Notes: a model not told the origin generated them from the sequence alone. A stretch of DNA of 64,000 bases from Granulicella aggregans (GCF_014203275.1 NZ_JACHIP010000001.1:992001-1056000), one strand, 5' to 3'; shown: positions 27,170-36,383, counted from the stretch's first letter. Numbers and translations: made by a program.

Positions 27170-27538
27170 CTAATGAGCTTTGAGCCAGCGGCGGGCCGTG
27201 AACTCGGTCGCTATGCTGGCGGAGAGAAGGATGAGGCTGATGGTGAAGGCGCTGAGAACCCAGTCGATCTCCATACGCCCCTTGAGCATGAACCTGTCGA
27301 GCAGGGCCAGCACTAGGACGAGCACAGCTGCCTCGGCAAAGAACGCCGAGCAGCGATGCGAGGAGATGGCGATGAAGTCGATGAGCGCGGAGGAGGTCTT
27401 CTGCGGGGTTCCGTCGCCGCCTGCGGGGAGCAGGACCAGACGCGGGCCGGTGATTTGGGCTACCTCAGAAGACGGTTGTGGACCTAGTGGTGAAGAGAAT
27501 TGACTCCGAACGGAGTTTGCAACATTTTTGTGAAACAT
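27170..27538 (-). CDS. Small membrane protein, hypothetical
   Basis: 122 residues. The N-terminal half is polar, and two strong hydrophobic helices follow (SAFFAEAAVLVLVLALLDRF and VLSAFTISLILLSASIATEF), with a basic C terminus. No family is recognised. The start could be internal. The 237 bp between this gene and gnd show nothing definite. Confidence 0.5.
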   Translation of the reverse strand: MFHKNVANSVRSQFSSPLGPQPSSEVAQITGPRLVLLPAGGDGTPQKTSSALIDFIAISSHRCSAFFAEAAVLVLVLALLDRFMLKGRMEIDWVLSAFTISLILLSASIATEFTARRWLKAH

Positions 27539-27667
27539 AAGTCAGCCTTTGTGAAGCCTGCTTCTAGAGTGGCCCGGATATGTGTGAATGTCGAGTTAAC
27601 ATCCGGTAAATGCATGATTATGCGTCCGTTATGGATATGTATTCCTTTCAAGTGAGACAATTTAGAG

Positions 27668-28654
27668 GTGAGTGAGCAAAAGTTACCGCGAATGATCGCG
27701 ATCGATGTAGACGGCACGCTGCTGGGTGCCGAGGGCAAGGTGAGCGCGCGGAACAAGGCCGCTTTGCAGGCCGCGAACGAGGCCGGTATTCATGTGGTGA
27801 TCGCGACCGGGCGGCGGCACTCGTATGCGATGAAGGTGCTGCGTAGCTTGAATCTGCATGGCGAGCAGGCGTTAGTCAGCTCGAATGGAGCGGTGACGCG
27901 GACCGTGGGTGCGAGGCTGATTGATCGGACGTTTCTGACGCTGCCGACTTCGCTGTGGCTGTGTGAGCACCTGGCCGAGTTTCGCAATGCGCTGGTGGTG
28001 ACCTTCGACATGGTGCAGCCGGATGGCGAGGACGCGCGGGGATCGCTGGTGGTGGAAGAGCTTGCGGACTTGCATGGAAGCATCGGCAAATGGATGGAGG
28101 CGAACTCTCCGTATATCGAACAATCGGTGCCGATTGAGGATGCGCTGCTGCGTGCGAATGCCGCAGGGAATGCTCCGATCCAGATGATGGTCTGCGGGAC
28201 TATTGAGCGGATGCGGCGGGCGGAGGCTCGCCTGCTGGAACATCCAGGGGTATTTTCGGCTGGTGTATCGGCGCCGGAGTTGTTGGAAGACGCAGAGGTC
28301 GCGCTGAGCCGGACGGAGTATCCGGAGCGCGACCTTAGCCTGCTGGACATTCTGCCTGCGGGGTGTTCGAAGGGTGTGGCCCTGCTACGGCTGGCCGCCT
28401 CGCTGGGCATCGAAGCGAACGAGATGATGGCGATCGGCGACAACTGGAACGATCTCTCGATGCTGGAGATTGCGGGTTGGCCGGTGCTGATGGGCAACGC
28501 TCCCGAAGACCTGAAGGAGATGGCGCGAGCGCGAGGATGGACGATCGGCGCGCATCACCTGGAAGACGGAGTGGCTGATGCCATCGACGAGGTACTTTCG
28601 TTGCAGAGAGCGGAAGATGAGTACGATGCGCGCGCCCTGAGTGGTAGCCTGTGA
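27668..28654 (+). CDS. Cof-type HAD-IIB phosphatase
   Basis: 328-residue cytoplasmic phosphatase of the HAD superfamily. Motif I is AIDVDGTLLG, motif II is VVIATGRRH, the lysine of motif III is in PAGCSKGVALLRL, and motif IV is MAIGDNWNDLSML. The C2B-type cap lies between motifs II and III. Typical substrates are sugar phosphates or nucleotide-type phosphates. GTG at 27668 is used; an in-frame ATG at 27692 (MIAIDVDGT) is an equally plausible start. It overlaps the next gene by four bases (GTGA). Confidence 0.92.
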   Translation: MSEQKLPRMIAIDVDGTLLGAEGKVSARNKAALQAANEAGIHVVIATGRRHSYAMKVLRSLNLHGEQALVSSNGAVTRTVGARLIDRTFLTLPTSLWLCEHLAEFRNALVVTFDMVQPDGEDARGSLVVEELADLHGSIGKWMEANSPYIEQSVPIEDALLRANAAGNAPIQMMVCGTIERMRRAEARLLEHPGVFSAGVSAPELLEDAEVALSRTEYPERDLSLLDILPAGCSKGVALLRLAASLGIEANEMMAIGDNWNDLSMLEIAGWPVLMGNAPEDLKEMARARGWTIGAHHLEDGVADAIDEVLSLQRAEDEYDARALSGSL

Positions 28655-29415
28655 GCGTGAAGTTCTCCGTAAAAAAGATGGGGTTGACCGCACTGCTGGC
28701 GGCGAGTCCCCTGCCGAGCGTTGCCAGGGCGGCGGAACATCTGACTCTGCGAAATGGCTTCGAAATGGATTGCGCTCGGCGCGAGGTCCTCGAAGACGGT
28801 CGTTTGAGACTGTTCCTGATGCCGACCTCGGCTGCCGTTGCTGCCGCCGACTCCAGCTATATCGATGTCTCTCCGGACGCTGTGTTACGGGTGGAGATGA
28901 TTCCCGATCCAGTGTTTGTGGTCTCCCCGATCAGCAGCGCTGGAGTGAAGCGGGCTAGCAAAGCTTCAGCCGAGCCGACCAAGGCCGAGATGCATACCTT
29001 GTTGGCAAGCGCCGGGACCCAGCACAATATCGATGAAGACCTGCTGGCCGCAGTGGTAAAGGCGGAGAGCGGAGGTAAGACGTATGCGGTTTCGCGTACG
29101 GGCGCACGTGGGTTGATGCAATTGATGCCGGGAACCGCGAGTGCGATGGGCGTGAACGATGCGTTTCGTCCGGAGCAGAATATCGCCGGAGGAACGGCGT
29201 ATCTGGACCAACTGCTGGTGCGGTATCACGACGACGCAACGTTGGCGCTGGCCGCCTACAACGCGGGACCGGGAGCGGTGGACAAGTACCACGGAGTTCC
29301 GCCGTATCGCGAGACTCGAGCTTATGTGGCGCGCGTGATTGGCGAGTTCAATCGGCGAAAGCTGGCCGCTCGGACGGCCGCGAACCAGGTGGCGGGACTT
29401 CAACAGGACCAATAG
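28651..29415 (+). CDS. Lytic transglycosylase, SLT domain
   Basis: 254-residue exported peptidoglycan lytic transglycosylase. A signal sequence ends near residue 27 (VARAAE). An N-terminal ~85-residue strand-rich region is followed by the SLT domain. E139 in AVVKAESGG is the catalytic glutamate, then RTGARGLMQLMPGTA and LALAAYNAGPGAVDKY, all standard. The GTG start is translationally coupled to the HAD gene by a GTGA overlap. It probably acts in cell-wall turnover. Confidence 0.93.
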   Translation: MSVKFSVKKMGLTALLAASPLPSVARAAEHLTLRNGFEMDCARREVLEDGRLRLFLMPTSAAVAAADSSYIDVSPDAVLRVEMIPDPVFVVSPISSAGVKRASKASAEPTKAEMHTLLASAGTQHNIDEDLLAAVVKAESGGKTYAVSRTGARGLMQLMPGTASAMGVNDAFRPEQNIAGGTAYLDQLLVRYHDDATLALAAYNAGPGAVDKYHGVPPYRETRAYVARVIGEFNRRKLAARTAANQVAGLQQDQ

Positions 29416-29472
29416 CCCTTCAACGACAAGAGCCAATGCAGAGATTGACGGCTGATTGAGCCTGGGGATGCA

Positions 29473-30513
29473 ATGAAGAATCGCAGCGGGATCTCGTGGT
29501 TTGCGGCACTGATTGTGCTGGTGCTAGTGGTGCTGATCTTCCGGGGAAGGATCCACTTCGATTGGGCGGCCTTCTGGTCGCAGTTGAAGCATGTGGATTG
29601 GAAGCCGATTGCAGCGGGAGTGGCACTCGTCTATTCGACGTACTGGATGCGGGCCGCGCGTTGGGCGGTTCTCGTCAGGCCCACAAAGCATATTGGGCTG
29701 TTCACGACCGTTGCGTCGCAGTTTATCGGTTTCACAGCGGTGGGACTTTTTGGGCGGCTGGCTGACCTGACCCGGCCCTACCTGATTGCGAAGAAGGTCG
29801 AGCTCTCGCTGAGCTCCCAGATTGCGGTTTACACGATCGAACGAATGTTCGACCTTGGATCGGCGGCGATGATCTTTTCGGCGGCGCTTGCGTTCACTCC
29901 GAAGGACATGCCGCACCATGAGGTCTTCGTTCGGACGGGGCTGTTCAGCCTGGCAGGGACTCTGGTGCTGGCCGTCTTCGCGCTGGTCGTGCGAGTGGCT
30001 GGCGGGGCCGTTGCGGCATTTGCGCGGGGCGTGCTCGGGCACGTTTCGAAGGGCGCGGCGGAAAGCCTCAGCAACAAGATCCTCGAGTTTCGCAATGGGC
30101 TGAATGCGCTGTCTTCGTTCGGTGAGTTTGCAGTAGTGACCGTGATCTCTCTGGTAATGTGGGGCGGCATCGGACTGACGTACGTCGAAGTTCTTCACGG
30201 CTTTGTGGATACGCCGGGGCTGGCCCATATCAGCTATTCGCAGACGATGTTGTTGATGGGAGCAAGCATCGGCGGCTCTCTGCTGCAGTTGCCGATCGTC
30301 GGCTGGTTTACGCAGATTGCGGTGACTGCGGCGGCGATGAGGACCTTCTACGGAGTTCCGGTAGAGTCGGCGACGGCATGTGGAGCGGTGCTGCTGGCGG
30401 TTCTCTCGTTGAGCATCCTGCCAACGGGGTTGGTGCTCGCGCAGGTGGACCGGGTGAGTCTGAAGAAAGTTGCAGATGAAAGTGGAGCGGCGTCGGGGAG
30501 CGATGTAAGCTAA
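29473..30513 (+). CDS. LPG_synthase_TM / UPF0104 flippase-like membrane protein
   Basis: 346-residue inner-membrane protein with about eight helices. Features of the UPF0104 (AglD/MprF N-terminal-like) family include LVYSTYWMRAARWAVLVRP near residue 55, the GLFGRLADLTRPYLI segment and YTIERMFDLGS. The soluble aminoacyl-transferase half found in MprF is absent. Relatives are thought to flip lipid-linked molecules, but the cargo is unknown. It starts at ATG 29473, 57 bp after the transglycosylase. Confidence 0.88.
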   Translation: MKNRSGISWFAALIVLVLVVLIFRGRIHFDWAAFWSQLKHVDWKPIAAGVALVYSTYWMRAARWAVLVRPTKHIGLFTTVASQFIGFTAVGLFGRLADLTRPYLIAKKVELSLSSQIAVYTIERMFDLGSAAMIFSAALAFTPKDMPHHEVFVRTGLFSLAGTLVLAVFALVVRVAGGAVAAFARGVLGHVSKGAAESLSNKILEFRNGLNALSSFGEFAVVTVISLVMWGGIGLTYVEVLHGFVDTPGLAHISYSQTMLLMGASIGGSLLQLPIVGWFTQIAVTAAAMRTFYGVPVESATACGAVLLAVLSLSILPTGLVLAQVDRVSLKKVADESGAASGSDVS

Positions 30514-30528
30514 TCTTCCGGGTGCGCC

Positions 30529-30828
30529 ATGCAGATTGTGTGGGAGTTCATTGTCCGCGAAGAGTCGCTCGAGGAGTTCCAGGCGGCGTATGGCCCGCAA
30601 GGCAGCTGGGTGGAGCTGTTCAAACGTGCCGAGGGGTACCTCGGGACGGTTCTTTTGCGCTCAGATCAGTCCGCGAATAAGTTCCTGACCATCGACCGAT
30701 GGGAGGGTGAAGTGAGCTACAAGCGCTTCAGGCACCAGTTCGCCGCTGAATATGCGGAGCTTGATGCCCGGCTTGAGCGGTTGACAGTCTCAGAGACTCG
30801 GATAGGCGCGTTCGAACAGCTTGGTTGA
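30529..30828 (+). CDS. Antibiotic biosynthesis monooxygenase (ABM) fold protein
   Basis: 99-residue protein with the ferredoxin-like pattern of the ABM superfamily: an opening strand VWEFIVREESLEEFQAAYG, then SWVELFKRAEGYLGTVLL and FLTIDRWEGEVSYKRF. Such proteins serve as small dimeric monooxygenases or stress proteins, and activity cannot be assumed. It sits 15 bp after the flippase-like gene and 27 bp before nrdR, in what looks like one transcript. Confidence 0.78.
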   Translation: MQIVWEFIVREESLEEFQAAYGPQGSWVELFKRAEGYLGTVLLRSDQSANKFLTIDRWEGEVSYKRFRHQFAAEYAELDARLERLTVSETRIGAFEQLG

Positions 30829-30855
30829 GCCGCACTGCTAGAATCGGCTTTGGCT

Positions 30856-31326
30856 ATGAGATGTCCTTACTGTGGATTTGCGCAAGACCGGGTTGTGGAC
30901 TCACGCGAGAGTAAAGAGGCGGACTCCATCCGTCGGCGCCGTGAGTGTGAAGGGTGCAACAAGCGTTTCACGACGTACGAACGCATCGACGAAATTCCCT
31001 ACATGGTGGTGAAGAAGGACGGTCGGCGGGAGAAGTTTGACCGCCAGAAGGTCCTGAGCGGTCTGCTGCACGCGTGCGAGAAACGGCCGGTGGCGGCGAT
31101 CAAGCTGGAGCAGATCGTCGATTCGACCGAGGCGTTTGTAGTCGATTCGCCGGAGCGCGAGAGGTCTACGAGCGAGGTGGGCGAACTGATTATGGCCCAG
31201 TTGAAGGAGATCGATACGGTGGCTTATATAAGGTTTGCCAGCGTCTATAGAGATTTCAAGGACGTGCGTGAGTTCAAGGCGGAGTTAGAAGAGTTGCTGG
31301 GTGGGGACTCGCGGAAGCGGAAGTAG
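30856..31326 (+). CDS. nrdR: Transcriptional repressor NrdR
   Basis: 156-residue regulator of ribonucleotide reductase genes. An N-terminal zinc ribbon has C3, C6, C31 and C34 (MRCPYCGFAQ and ECEGCNKRFTTYERI). The ATP-cone follows at about residues 47-137 (VVKKDGRREKFDR, SPERERSTSEVGELIM), and VAYIRFASVYRDFKD closes it. ATG 30856 is chosen because the family starts MRCPYC; an in-frame TTG lies six bases earlier. No nrd gene is in view. Confidence 0.97.
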   Translation: MRCPYCGFAQDRVVDSRESKEADSIRRRRECEGCNKRFTTYERIDEIPYMVVKKDGRREKFDRQKVLSGLLHACEKRPVAAIKLEQIVDSTEAFVVDSPERERSTSEVGELIMAQLKEIDTVAYIRFASVYRDFKDVREFKAELEELLGGDSRKRK

Positions 31327-31334
31327 GAACATAA

Positions 31335-31371
31335 AGAAGCAGGTCCTCCGCTTTCAGCGAAGGATGACAAG
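31335..31371. repeat. Dispersed repeat, family A copy 3
   Basis: GAAGCAGGTCCTCCGCTTTC followed by AGCGAAGGATGACAAGG, between nrdR and the isocitrate dehydrogenase gene. The copy at 47770 is nearly the same (GAAGCAGGTCTTCCGCCTGC ... GGATGACAACGG). Confidence 0.65.
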
Positions 31372-31390
31372 GGTTGAGGAGAGATTGAGC

Positions 31391-32419
31391 ATGACGACAG
31401 AAGCGAAGCGGACGCACAAGATTACGTTGATCCCGGGCGATGGCATTGGGCCGGAGGTTTCGGGCGCGGTGGTGAAGATTCTGGAGACGGCCGGCGCGGC
31501 TACCGGCGTGAGCTTCGACTGGCACACATATGACGCCGGGGCCGATGCGTTCGCGAAGACGGGTGAGTACATCCCGAAAGCGCTGTACGAGTCGATCGAG
31601 CAAAATAAGGTCGCGCTGAAAGGACCGGTGACTACCCCGATCGGCGGCGGGTTCGCTTCGATCAACGTGACGCTGCGTAAGAAGTTTGACCTGTATTCGA
31701 ACTTCCGGCCAATCAAGAATCTGCCGGGGCTGAAGACGAACTATCCGGGCGTGGACCTGATCATCGTCCGCGAGAACACGGAGGATTTGTACGCCGGGCT
31801 TGAGTTGATGATTGTGCCAGGAGTGGCGCAGTCGTTGAAGATCATCACCGAAAAGGGATCGACGCGGATTTCGAAATTTGCATTCGAGTATGCGCGGAAG
31901 TTTGGCCGCAAGAAGATCCACGCCATCCACAAGGCGAACATCATGAAGGTGACCGACGGGCTGTTTCTCGATTGCGCCCGGAAGGTCGCAGCCGGTTTCC
32001 CGGAAGTGACATACGCCGAACATATTGTCGACAACACCTGCATGCAGCTGGTGATGAATCCGTATCAGTACGACGTGATTCTTACGGAGAACCTGTACGG
32101 TGATATTCTCTCCGATCTTTGCTCGGCGTTTGTCGGCGGCCTGGGGCTGGTCCCCGGAGCGAACCTCGGGCTCGATTGCGCGATCTTCGAAGCGGTGCAC
32201 GGCTCCGCCCCGGACATTGCGGGCAAAGACATGGCGAACCCGACGGCGCTTCTGCAATCTGCAATCCTGATGCTTCGCCATATCGACGAGGCCGAGACGG
32301 CGGACCTGGTACAGAAGGCGCTCGAAGCCGTCTATACGGAAGGCAAGACGCTGACCAAGGATGTCGGCGGAACGAGCGGGACGAAAGCGTTTGCGGACGC
32401 GGTTGTAGCAGCGCTTTAG
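31391..32419 (+). CDS. Isocitrate dehydrogenase (NAD-type) / isopropylmalate dehydrogenase family
   Basis: 342-residue beta-decarboxylating dehydrogenase. The N-terminal ITLIPGDGIGPEV is the family hallmark. INVTLRKKFDLYSNFRP and IIVRENTEDLYAGLE contain the substrate-binding arginines. NLYGDILSDLCSAFVGGLG carries the metal aspartates. The loop FEAVHGSAPDIAGKDMANP binds the cofactor. These segments match short NAD-dependent isocitrate dehydrogenases more than LeuB, but homoisocitrate or tartrate dehydrogenase activity cannot be excluded. ATG 31391 has GGAGAG upstream; earlier in-frame codons run through the repeat and nrdR. Confidence 0.88.
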   Translation: MTTEAKRTHKITLIPGDGIGPEVSGAVVKILETAGAATGVSFDWHTYDAGADAFAKTGEYIPKALYESIEQNKVALKGPVTTPIGGGFASINVTLRKKFDLYSNFRPIKNLPGLKTNYPGVDLIIVRENTEDLYAGLELMIVPGVAQSLKIITEKGSTRISKFAFEYARKFGRKKIHAIHKANIMKVTDGLFLDCARKVAAGFPEVTYAEHIVDNTCMQLVMNPYQYDVILTENLYGDILSDLCSAFVGGLGLVPGANLGLDCAIFEAVHGSAPDIAGKDMANPTALLQSAILMLRHIDEAETADLVQKALEAVYTEGKTLTKDVGGTSGTKAFADAVVAAL

Positions 32420-32460
32420 AAGCAAGGGTGTAGGGGATAGGGTTCAGGGAGTAGGAAAGC

Positions 32461-33261
32461 ATGCGGATGAAGCAGCACGGGATCTTTGTAGCGGCGGTTG
32501 TCGTGGCGTTGGGTGTTGCGGGATGTAAGGCGAAGCCTACTGATGAGGGATCGGCGAAGCAGCCCACAATGGCGCAGGTGCCGGCAGCTACACCTTTGTC
32601 TGCGGGAGAGATTGGGTCGATTGATGGCACGGTGAAGTTCACGGGCAAGGCTCCTGCGCCGGTAAAAATCGATATGACGATGGACCCAGCGTGCGGAATG
32701 AGTGCCGGCGGGGACAACAACATGTCGGAGCAGTATGCGGTGCATAACGGCGATCTGGCGAACGTCTTTATCTATGTTAAGTCTGGGCCTCCGGCGGCGT
32801 TCAGTATGCCTGCGGGGAGCGGCCCCGCCGTGGTAATGGACCAGAAGGGCTGCCGCTATACGCCGCATGTAATCGGTCTGATGAAGGGCGGGTCCGTGGA
32901 GTTCCGCAACTCTGACATCACCATGCACAACATCCACACCATGCCGACGGCTCCGGGAAGCGCCTCGATCGACATCTCTCAGTCTCCCAAGGGGGAGTCG
33001 CAGACCAAGCAGTTCAACCAGGTGGAGACGATGATCCCGGTCCGGTGCAACAACCATCCGTGGATGAATGCGTTTATCAACGTGAGCGAGACACCGTTCT
33101 ATGCCGTGACCGATGCAGACGGGAAGTTCTCGCTGAAGGGCTTGCCAGCGGGAGAGTACACGCTGGCGGCGGTGCATGAGAAGCTGGGCGAACAGACGAT
33201 GAAGGTGACGGTAAAGGCGCTGGGCACGGCGGACGCCAAGTTTACGTTTGCGGCGAAGTAG
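32461..33261 (+). CDS. Cupredoxin-like lipoprotein with carboxypeptidase-regulatory-like end
   Basis: 266-residue predicted lipoprotein. The lipobox VAGC gives C22 as the lipid anchor. The segment NSDITMHNIHT (H156) together with CNNHPWM (C196, H199, M202) has the His...Cys-x2-His-x2-Met spacing of a type 1 copper site. The C-terminal part (YAVTDADGKFSLKGLPAGEY) is a carboxypeptidase regulatory-like beta-sandwich. Probably a periplasmic or outer-membrane copper protein, perhaps for electron transfer. The redox partner is not in view. It lies 41 bp after the dehydrogenase gene. Confidence 0.78.
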   Translation: MRMKQHGIFVAAVVVALGVAGCKAKPTDEGSAKQPTMAQVPAATPLSAGEIGSIDGTVKFTGKAPAPVKIDMTMDPACGMSAGGDNNMSEQYAVHNGDLANVFIYVKSGPPAAFSMPAGSGPAVVMDQKGCRYTPHVIGLMKGGSVEFRNSDITMHNIHTMPTAPGSASIDISQSPKGESQTKQFNQVETMIPVRCNNHPWMNAFINVSETPFYAVTDADGKFSLKGLPAGEYTLAAVHEKLGEQTMKVTVKALGTADAKFTFAAK

Positions 33262-33278
33262 CAAGGAGAGGGTTTACG

Positions 33279-33324
33279 TTCCCACCCATCGCGTGGAACA
33301 AAGGCGCGATGGATGGGGCACCCG
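33279..33324. repeat. Palindromic repeat, family B copy 2
   Basis: Arms CCCACCCATCGCG and CGCGATGGATGGGG around an 11-nt loop, followed by CACCCG, just after the cupredoxin-like gene. Related to the elements at 2911 and 48759. Confidence 0.65.
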
Positions 33325-33414
33325 AACAATAGAGGCTGGGTACAACGAATTCGCAGCTGGGGCCATCGCATGGAATAGTTCTCCGCAGTTTGTAGCTCGA
33401 AAGGCACGCCGCTC

Positions 33415-33732
33415 ATGTCCGACCGTTTGACCTTGCAATCGCTGGCTGTTCATGCGCTCCCGCTGTGGTTCCTAGTCTTCTCGCTCTTTCTTCCCCGCGT
33501 GGCACTGATCATTGCGTGGTTCGACCGCGACCTGGTGCGATTTCATCTGGACAACATCATCTCGCCGATCATGGCGCTCCTTCTGCCCCGGGTTCTGATC
33601 CTGGTGCTGATCTATCGCGATGAAGGCATCGGGCTATGGTTCCTGATTCACCTCGTTGTGGCTCTCTGCGTCTGGGGCGGAACTGGCGGCCGAACCTACG
33701 TGCGGCGCGGGCGGCGGACGGACGACATCTAA
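33415..33732 (+). CDS. Small inner-membrane protein, hypothetical
   Basis: 105 residues with three hydrophobic helices (about 11-34, 48-66 and 74-88) and an arginine-rich end (GGRTYVRRGRRTDDI). The charge distribution suggests a cytoplasmic C terminus. No family recognised. It lies upstream of asd with a 113-bp gap. Confidence 0.65.
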   Translation: MSDRLTLQSLAVHALPLWFLVFSLFLPRVALIIAWFDRDLVRFHLDNIISPIMALLLPRVLILVLIYRDEGIGLWFLIHLVVALCVWGGTGGRTYVRRGRRTDDI

Positions 33733-33845
33733 CGCCGCGTGGCCTTCCATCCGATTCAAGCCGGGACGGAATGTTGACGTTGCAGTGATCCTTAGGTGGT
33801 ACGAGGATGGCGCGGGGCGGTGGCCCGCGTTATCCTTGAAGGATT

Positions 33846-34931
33846 ATGGAACGCAGGAATGTCGGTATTTTGGGCGCGACCGGGATGGTCGGCCAGAGAT
33901 TCATCCAGCTGCTTCACAATCATCCGTGGTTCAACATCACATGGCTCGCCGCGAGCGATCGCAGCCAGGGCAAGACGTATGGCGAGGCTTGCAAGTGGAA
34001 GCTCGACACGCCCCTGCCTAAACATATTGCTGCGATGACGATGCAGCCGAATGTGCCCCAAGGCGCAACCGGAGAACTGCCGCACATCATCTTCGCGGCG
34101 CTTGATTCGGACATCGCGAAGGAGCTGGAGCCGAAGTTTGCCGCGGCAGGTTGCGCGGTGATCTCGAATTCGAGCGCCTTCCGGATGGCTGCGGATGTTC
34201 CTCTCGTAGTGCCCGAGGTAAACGGCGACCATCTCGACATGATCGAGCAGCAGAGCTGGCGTAAGGATTCGGGCGGCTACATCGTGACCAATCCGAACTG
34301 CTCTGCGATTGGGCTGGTGCTGGCGCTAAAGCCGCTCGAGACGAAGTTCGGGATCGAGAGCATCTTCGTGAGCACGATGCAGGCGGTAAGCGGAGCCGGA
34401 TATCCGGGCGTACCTTCGCTCGACATCATGGGCAACGTGATTCCCTTCATCAAGAACGAAGAAGAGAAGCTGCAGGAAGAGGTAGCGAAGCTCCTCGGCA
34501 CGCTGCGCGGCGATGAAGTCGCGATGCTCGACGCGAAGGTAAGCGCGCACTGCAACCGCGTGGCGGTTGAAGACGGCCACACCGAGTGTGTGAGCATCAA
34601 GTTCAAGAGGAAAGCTACCCGTGAGGAGATTCTTGCCGCTTGGTCGGAGTTCGATCCGCTACATGGGCAGCATCTGCCGACAGCGCCTGAGAATCCTGTC
34701 CAATTCGAAGACGCTCCAGACCGGCCGCAGCCACGGCTCGACCGTATGCGCGGCGCGGGCATGGCGGCGACCGTCGGACGTCTGCGCGAGTGCCCACTGC
34801 TCGACTGGAAGTTTGTGGTGCTGTCGCACAATACGATTCGCGGAGCGGCGGGAGCGGCGGTGTTGAACGCGGAGGTGCTGGCGCGACTCGGTAAATTGAA
34901 ACCTGTGAAGCCAGCGGCGGTGACCGCATGA
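33846..34931 (+). CDS. asd: Aspartate-semialdehyde dehydrogenase
   Basis: 361-residue NADPH enzyme that reduces aspartyl phosphate to aspartate semialdehyde, the branch point to lysine/DAP and threonine/methionine. The Rossmann motif is GILGATGMVGQRF. The active-site cysteine is C152 in NPNCSAIG. The final region contains LSHNTIRGAAGAAVLNAE. The longer form and the sequence around YPGVPSLDIMGN place it with the archaeal/fungal-type enzymes. GAAGGA just before the ATG is the ribosome site. It overlaps lysC by four bases (ATGA). Confidence 0.95.
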   Translation: MERRNVGILGATGMVGQRFIQLLHNHPWFNITWLAASDRSQGKTYGEACKWKLDTPLPKHIAAMTMQPNVPQGATGELPHIIFAALDSDIAKELEPKFAAAGCAVISNSSAFRMAADVPLVVPEVNGDHLDMIEQQSWRKDSGGYIVTNPNCSAIGLVLALKPLETKFGIESIFVSTMQAVSGAGYPGVPSLDIMGNVIPFIKNEEEKLQEEVAKLLGTLRGDEVAMLDAKVSAHCNRVAVEDGHTECVSIKFKRKATREEILAAWSEFDPLHGQHLPTAPENPVQFEDAPDRPQPRLDRMRGAGMAATVGRLRECPLLDWKFVVLSHNTIRGAAGAAVLNAEVLARLGKLKPVKPAAVTA

Positions 34932-36358
34932 GTACAGCTCGCGAACACGTTGTCGTAATGAAGTTCGGCGGCACGTCGGTCGAGGACGCGGTTGCGATGC
35001 GGCGTACGGCGGCGATCGTCGAAGGTAGGCGCAAACGCGGGCTGCAGGCAGCGGTAGTCGTCTCGGCGATGGCGAAGGTCACCGACCTTATGATCGCGAG
35101 CGGTGCTGCTGCCGGTCGCGGCGATCGCGTTGGAGCGCTGGCCATCAGCGAGCGGCTGCGGACGCGGCACCTGGATACGGCTGCGCAGTTGCTGCAGGGC
35201 GACCGTTTTGTGAAGCTGCGGCCAGCGATTGAGGCGGAGTTCGACGCGCTCGACGACCTGCTGCGCGGAATCGCGGCAGTGGGCGAGCTCACTCCACGCA
35301 CGGCTGACCTTGTGGTGAGCTTCGGTGAGCGGCTATCGAGCCGCATCGTTGCCGAGGCCTTCGATCAGCATGGACTTAACGGCGCTCACGTAGACGCTCG
35401 TACCTGCATCATCACCGACAGCACCTATGGCAAGGCAGTTCCGCAGGAAGACGCCATCGAAGCCAAGCTGGCGGAGCTTGTCCTGCCTCTGCTGGAGGCC
35501 GGGAAGACGCCCGTGATGGGCGGCTTCATCGGCTCGAACGAACAAGGGATCACGACGACGCTGGGACGCGGCGGTAGCGACTACACGGCTGCCTTGGTCG
35601 GTGGCGGACTTCATGCCGGCGCAATCGAGATCTGGACGGACGTCAACGGCATCATGACGACCGATCCGCGCATCTGCCCGGATGCTCTGCGAGTAAAGAC
35701 GATCAGCTTTGAAGAAGCAGCCGAGCTTGCGTATTTCGGAGCGAAGGTGCTGCATCCAGCCACCATCCTTCCTGCAGTCCAGAAGAGCATTCCGGTCTGG
35801 GTGCTGAACTCGCGCAACGCAGAAAACGAAGGCACCAAAATTACGGCGATGGCGCCGCCCTGCGCGAGCCCGTTCAAGAGCATCGCGGCGAAGAAGCGCC
35901 TGACCATCATCGATGTGGTGGCAAGCCGGATGCTGATGTCGCACGGATACCTGAAGGCTGTCTTCGATGTCTTCGACAAGTACCAGTGCGCGATCGATAT
36001 GGTCTCGACCAGCGAGGTGAGCATCTCGCTGACGGTGGATTCGAACCAGCGGCTGCCGGAGATCTGCGCGGAGCTATCGAAGATCGCCGACGTGAAGCTC
36101 GAGGGCAACAAGGCCCTGATCTGCATGGTGGGCGAGGACATTCGCGGACATAACGGCATTGCGGGCCGCGTCTTCTCCGCGGTCAGCCATGTGAATGTGC
36201 GGATGATCTCCCAGGGAGCAAGCGAGATCAACATGAGCTTCATGATCGATGAAGAAGATGTTGAGGAGGCGATCAAATCGCTCCATCGTGTCTTCTTCAC
36301 CACAGTCGATGAGACGGTCTTCGACGTAACCGCTCGGACCGCGGTCGTCCCGATATAG
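34928..36358 (+). CDS. lysC: Aspartate kinase
   Basis: 476-residue kinase for the first step of the aspartate family pathway. The N-terminal motif VMKFGGTSV has K12 in the ATP/aspartate site. GFIGSNEQGITTTLGRGGSDYTAAL is the nucleotide region (seen in two parts, GFIGSNEQGITTTLG and RGGSDYTA). The two ACT modules after about residue 320 (LTIIDVVASRMLMSHGYLK; GHNGIAGRVFSAVSHVNVRM) would bind lysine or another end product, so allosteric feedback is likely. Translationally coupled to asd, with dapB 25 bp downstream. One monofunctional kinase is seen; no homoserine dehydrogenase fusion. Confidence 0.95.
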   Translation: MSTAREHVVVMKFGGTSVEDAVAMRRTAAIVEGRRKRGLQAAVVVSAMAKVTDLMIASGAAAGRGDRVGALAISERLRTRHLDTAAQLLQGDRFVKLRPAIEAEFDALDDLLRGIAAVGELTPRTADLVVSFGERLSSRIVAEAFDQHGLNGAHVDARTCIITDSTYGKAVPQEDAIEAKLAELVLPLLEAGKTPVMGGFIGSNEQGITTTLGRGGSDYTAALVGGGLHAGAIEIWTDVNGIMTTDPRICPDALRVKTISFEEAAELAYFGAKVLHPATILPAVQKSIPVWVLNSRNAENEGTKITAMAPPCASPFKSIAAKKRLTIIDVVASRMLMSHGYLKAVFDVFDKYQCAIDMVSTSEVSISLTVDSNQRLPEICAELSKIADVKLEGNKALICMVGEDIRGHNGIAGRVFSAVSHVNVRMISQGASEINMSFMIDEEDVEEAIKSLHRVFFTTVDETVFDVTARTAVVPI

Positions 36359-36383
36359 GCTTGAGGCAGGAGACTGAAGCGCA

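Noticed and set aside
31274..32425. 383-codon frame antisense to the isocitrate dehydrogenase gene
   Set aside because: Covers exactly the sense gene, no recognisable family, typical shadow composition.
33733..33845. Lysine riboswitch before asd
   Set aside because: The 113-bp gap is too short for a lysine riboswitch and shows no matching structure.
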